Shown here: piece by piece, positions 61,230-64,000 of the stretch
Numbering within the stretch: position 1 is the stretch's first letter
Layout: each line of letters starts with the position of its first letter
NCBI GenBank assembly: GCA_034401795.1
Contig: CM067372.1
Span: 38,177,494-38,241,493 of the forward strand
Length of the DNA: 64,000 bases
Source of the DNA: Chaetoderma sp. LZ-2023a
Lineage: Eukaryota; Mollusca; Caudofoveata; Chaetodermatida; Chaetodermatidae
Direction of reading: 5' to 3'
Program-made: the position numbers and the translations under genes
Notes under the pieces: model-generated
Databases searched by the model: none
Told to the model about the DNA's origin: nothing
Seen by the model: the letters and a program-made list of their open reading frames with translations, nothing else

Positions 61230-62467
61230 ATGGACAACATCGCATTCAACTTCTGAAGACCCTGCGTCATCAACAAGATGGTGGCCAACAACCTACCCAC
61301 CACTCACTACACTATGAGTCGTACACATGAGCTGCTCTACAGGGCTGTATGTCCATATAACAACATGGATACCAGATATGGATATGCATTTTATAGGAAA
61401 CATCTCGAATGCTAATGCATGGAACATGTTTGATTACCCTGACTACATGCGATCCTACTCTTGGCATATATCTTCGCTTCGCGCACTTATCACATGTTTT
61501 AAACAATTCCATCTGGACACAGCCCACTATTACACAGGCCCAGGGTTGTGCTGAGATGCAGCTACTAACTAATTACAATATTGCTTGTGGAGAAAGGTCT
61601 CAAGGGGCTGGGGGAATAAGGAGGGGTGTGGTGTGTATGATTAGATGGCAATATACCAAGACCAACAACCCGCACATGACTGACTCAAAACTACCAAACA
61701 GCCACATTCACTTGGCTCATTGCACAACTAGATAGGTTGTGGCTGTTTGGTGCGGGCGAGTTTGAATGGGTGAATGAAGTGCCTACAGCAGAGATTTTAT
61801 TAGGCCAAGGCTGGTAAGAGCTGCATCACATGCATATCGGTTACCCACTGGTTCCAGAACGGATGAAGGTAGATTGGTGTATTAATGTACTCTTGGGCCA
61901 TTTCTCAACGCAGGAAAGCTGGGTGGTTTGTCCTGTGGGACACAGACCGATCGATTCCACTACCACAACTGCAACGTCTGCATCAGTCTGGCTCAAGAAG
62001 ATACAGATTTCTGTGGTTTAACAAGACAGAGATGTTAGTGATGATTCATTGCACGTCTTAACTATGCCAGTACAAAACAGTTTGCTGATCTAATGACTTT
62101 CCACATGCGTAAGGCCTGCTAAACTGACATGTCTACGTGGGCATGCCAATCTCCGACCTGTCCAAATACGATGTGTGACTTATCCTACAGCAACTGAAGC
62201 TCTCAGTATGGTGCCAATATCTAGCACCGGTATACGGACATGTACATAATGCTATTGGCAGTCTGGTCAGATATCATCTACACCGATTTTATCTGGCAAC
62301 TACCCACCAGATTACACTATGGATAGCAATATCGACAATATCCTGGGTAATATGACGTATGATTACACTGGTGTGTCCATCTAGTATTTCATTTGTCAGC
62401 GACCACAATATCATGAAAAATATCATGTATTGAAAAACGGATCACCATCATCAGATGGAGATTTTCT
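61230..62467. other. unassigned sequence after the minisatellite
   Basis: Short frames only (61327-61554, 61409-61735 and 61830-62021), none recognisable. It may be the decayed upstream part of the Penelope-like element that follows, but I could not find RT motifs. Confidence 0.4.
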
Positions 62468-62848
62468 TTGAGAGAAAGATCTGACGACTTCATGGACATG
62501 CTAAGGAGTGAAGGCTGCTACACATGCAAAAGATGCAATAAGCAATATGTAGGTGAAATGCTGTGTACACGAGAACACATAAAGGAGCACAGAAGTATTG
62601 TTTACCTATATCAGCTGCCACGCTACGACACCCCAGTTTCAAGACACTTCAATCTCAAACGACACAAGAAGCAGTATGCATGTGGAGATGGAACCGGTGA
62701 CAGAAATGAAAGAACAGAATATAATATCAACTTCAGCTTCTATGGATGTAGGGAAATGGTTGTGATACCGAGTATAGAACAGGCTGAGAATGAGGGAGGT
62801 GTAAGCTGGAAGGGGATTTTAGTCGAAGTCTGGAAGCCATGGTGGTGA
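62468..62848 (+). pseudogene. Penelope-like element GIY-YIG endonuclease remnant
   Basis: A frame of 126 codons with CYTCKRCNKQYVGEMLC, then REHIKEHRS, then PVSRHFNLKRHKKQ. Cys pairs followed by KQYVGE, an Arg/His segment and a V-x-HFN-x3-H end are the pattern of the C-terminal GIY-YIG nuclease of Penelope-like elements, which nicks target DNA. The first half of the motif (GIY) is not clear and the C-terminal part diverges. No RT is seen upstream. It is probably a relic. Confidence 0.6.
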
Positions 62849-63745
62849 ACCTTGCACAATAGGTTTTGCAAATTTTCTATTTATGTACCCTCCCTATCAA
62901 GAATCGGAGTGATGCCAATCTGGCACCATTCAGCATTTTGAAAAATTGTCATTTCCATGACAACAGTTGCTAAAATCGAAAAATATAAAGTCAAATATAT
63001 CAGGATCTAGATGAGCGATTTTCATGTGTATGTTAGAGCATGGCCTATAAAATGACATCATGACTGACCTTGAGGTTTCAAAATCAAGATGATTGCGAAA
63101 ATACAAGTTCATCCTAAAATTGACTTAGTTTCTAATAAATTGCTGTAAAATAGCTAGTATTGGCTCTGAAGATTTTTTGGAGAGAATATGTATTATATAC
63201 CGTCCTAGAAAATATATAATTGAATGCTAGTTGCCATAGATACCACGATAAAATGCAAATTAGGTAGGCCTATTGTTAACACCATATGATTTTGGCATAT
63301 GCCTAATGCTCTGTCGCACTTTTCCGATGTGAATCCGAGGATGCCGTTGTCTTATTCAACCTCCGGAGATTTGCTTCTATAGGCAATGCTCGTCAGATAA
63401 TGGACTATTGACATCTGGAAGCAGAACTGCTTGCAGCTACACACTTTAACACACAATTCCATAGAGGAAGGGGTGGGGAGCATAAGGGTAGGGATGGATG
63501 GCGAGATGTTATCGATACATGTACTGGACGAAAGAAGGGCTAAAGCAAAGGACGTCTTCATCCTTGCTGAAGCCAGTGAGGTGACCCAGTGTCTAGACTG
63601 AAATGCCTGCCAGAAAACAAAGATGAGCATTGAACTGAAATTACTTCTTCCCTTAGATACACCACTTATTGACAAGAAGACATCGAATCCAGGTACGATG
63701 CTGACAGCCATGGTATAATCAGAGAGACTAATAAAGCAGGTGGGC
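62849..63745. other. unassigned sequence
   Basis: A minus-strand frame at 63352-63711 is open for 119 codons but has no recognisable domain. Otherwise nothing was seen. Confidence 0.4.
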
Positions 63746-64000
63746 AGGATATCATAGTGCTTACGTGGGCTAGGATATCATAGTGCCTACGTGGGGCAGG
63801 ATATCATAGTGCTTACGTGGCCCAGGATATCATAGTGCTTATGTGGGCCAGGATATCATAGTGCCTACGTGGGCCAGGATATCATAGTGCCTATGTGGGC
63901 CAGGATGTCATAGTGCCTACGTGGGGCAGGATATCATAGTGCTTACGTGGCCCAGGATATCATAGTGCTTATGTGGGGCAGGATATCATAGTGCCTATGT
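63746..64000 (+). repeat. 26-bp tandem repeat, running off the window end
   Basis: About ten units of AGGATATCATAGTGCNTACG followed by TGGGCN, starting at 63746 and spaced 26 bases. Units vary in CTTACG/CCTACG/CTTATG and GGGC/GGCC. The array continues past position 64000, so its full size is unknown. Confidence 0.95.

Noticed and set aside
63352-63711. 119-codon minus-strand ORF
   Set aside because: Ser-rich hydrophobic reading typical of an antisense frame; no motif.

Overview
This is a stretch of animal nuclear DNA. It is AT-rich, gene-poor and full of transposons, and it is built around one conserved gene on the + strand: the catalytic subunit of protein phosphatase 2A (PP2A C). All seven coding exons could be placed (11726-48396) by following the protein, which should be 310 residues and ends in the diagnostic TPDYFL tail. 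The repeat types (DIRS-like tyrosine-recombinase retrotransposons, I-like and CR1/L2-like LINEs, a Penelope-type remnant, TTAA-flanked hairpin MITEs, long minisatellites) suggest a marine invertebrate, perhaps a mollusc or other lophotrochozoan. The species cannot be fixed from the sequence.

Layout. 1-2.7 kb: non-coding sequence with a decayed minus-strand ORF. 2.7-11.3 kb: a LINE cluster. An I-like LINE with RNase H (3640-7620, +) sits inside a minus-strand CR1/L2-like LINE and has a recognisable target-site duplication; two more 5'-truncated CR1/L2-like copies follow. 11.3-11.83 kb: compact PP2A promoter, leader and exon 1. 11.83-31.6 kb: a 19.8-kb first intron holding a complete DIRS-like element (13671-20716), an abutting 5'-truncated relative (20717-23284), a LINE piece, a second DIRS family (24265-29048), a third DIRS fragment and a decayed BED-finger ORF.

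31.6-48.4 kb: PP2A exons 2-7. Their introns carry a SINE with a perfect 12-bp target duplication, a 72-unit 28-bp minisatellite, a TIR-bounded tandem array, a hAT-like element with a perfect 8-bp duplication, and many TTAA-flanked foldback MITEs. 48.4-57 kb: 3' flank with more MITEs, a tRNA-like SINE and simple repeats. 57-61.2 kb: a second minisatellite of about 70 units of 56-59 bp. 61.2-64 kb: mostly unassigned sequence with a Penelope-like GIY-YIG remnant, then a 26-bp tandem repeat that runs off the end.

The most informative material is the DIRS architecture. The inverted terminal repeats and an internal complementary region match base for base, and diagnostic variants covary within each copy. 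Two diverged DIRS families share a Cys-rich N-terminal gag module, and a terminal-repeat hairpin is kept in four repeats despite sequence change. A paralogous empty site documents TTAA-specific insertion of one MITE, and a SINE and the I-like LINE share a 3' tail. Every transposon ORF seen has frameshifts, stops or missing catalytic residues, so PP2A C is the only gene here that looks functional.
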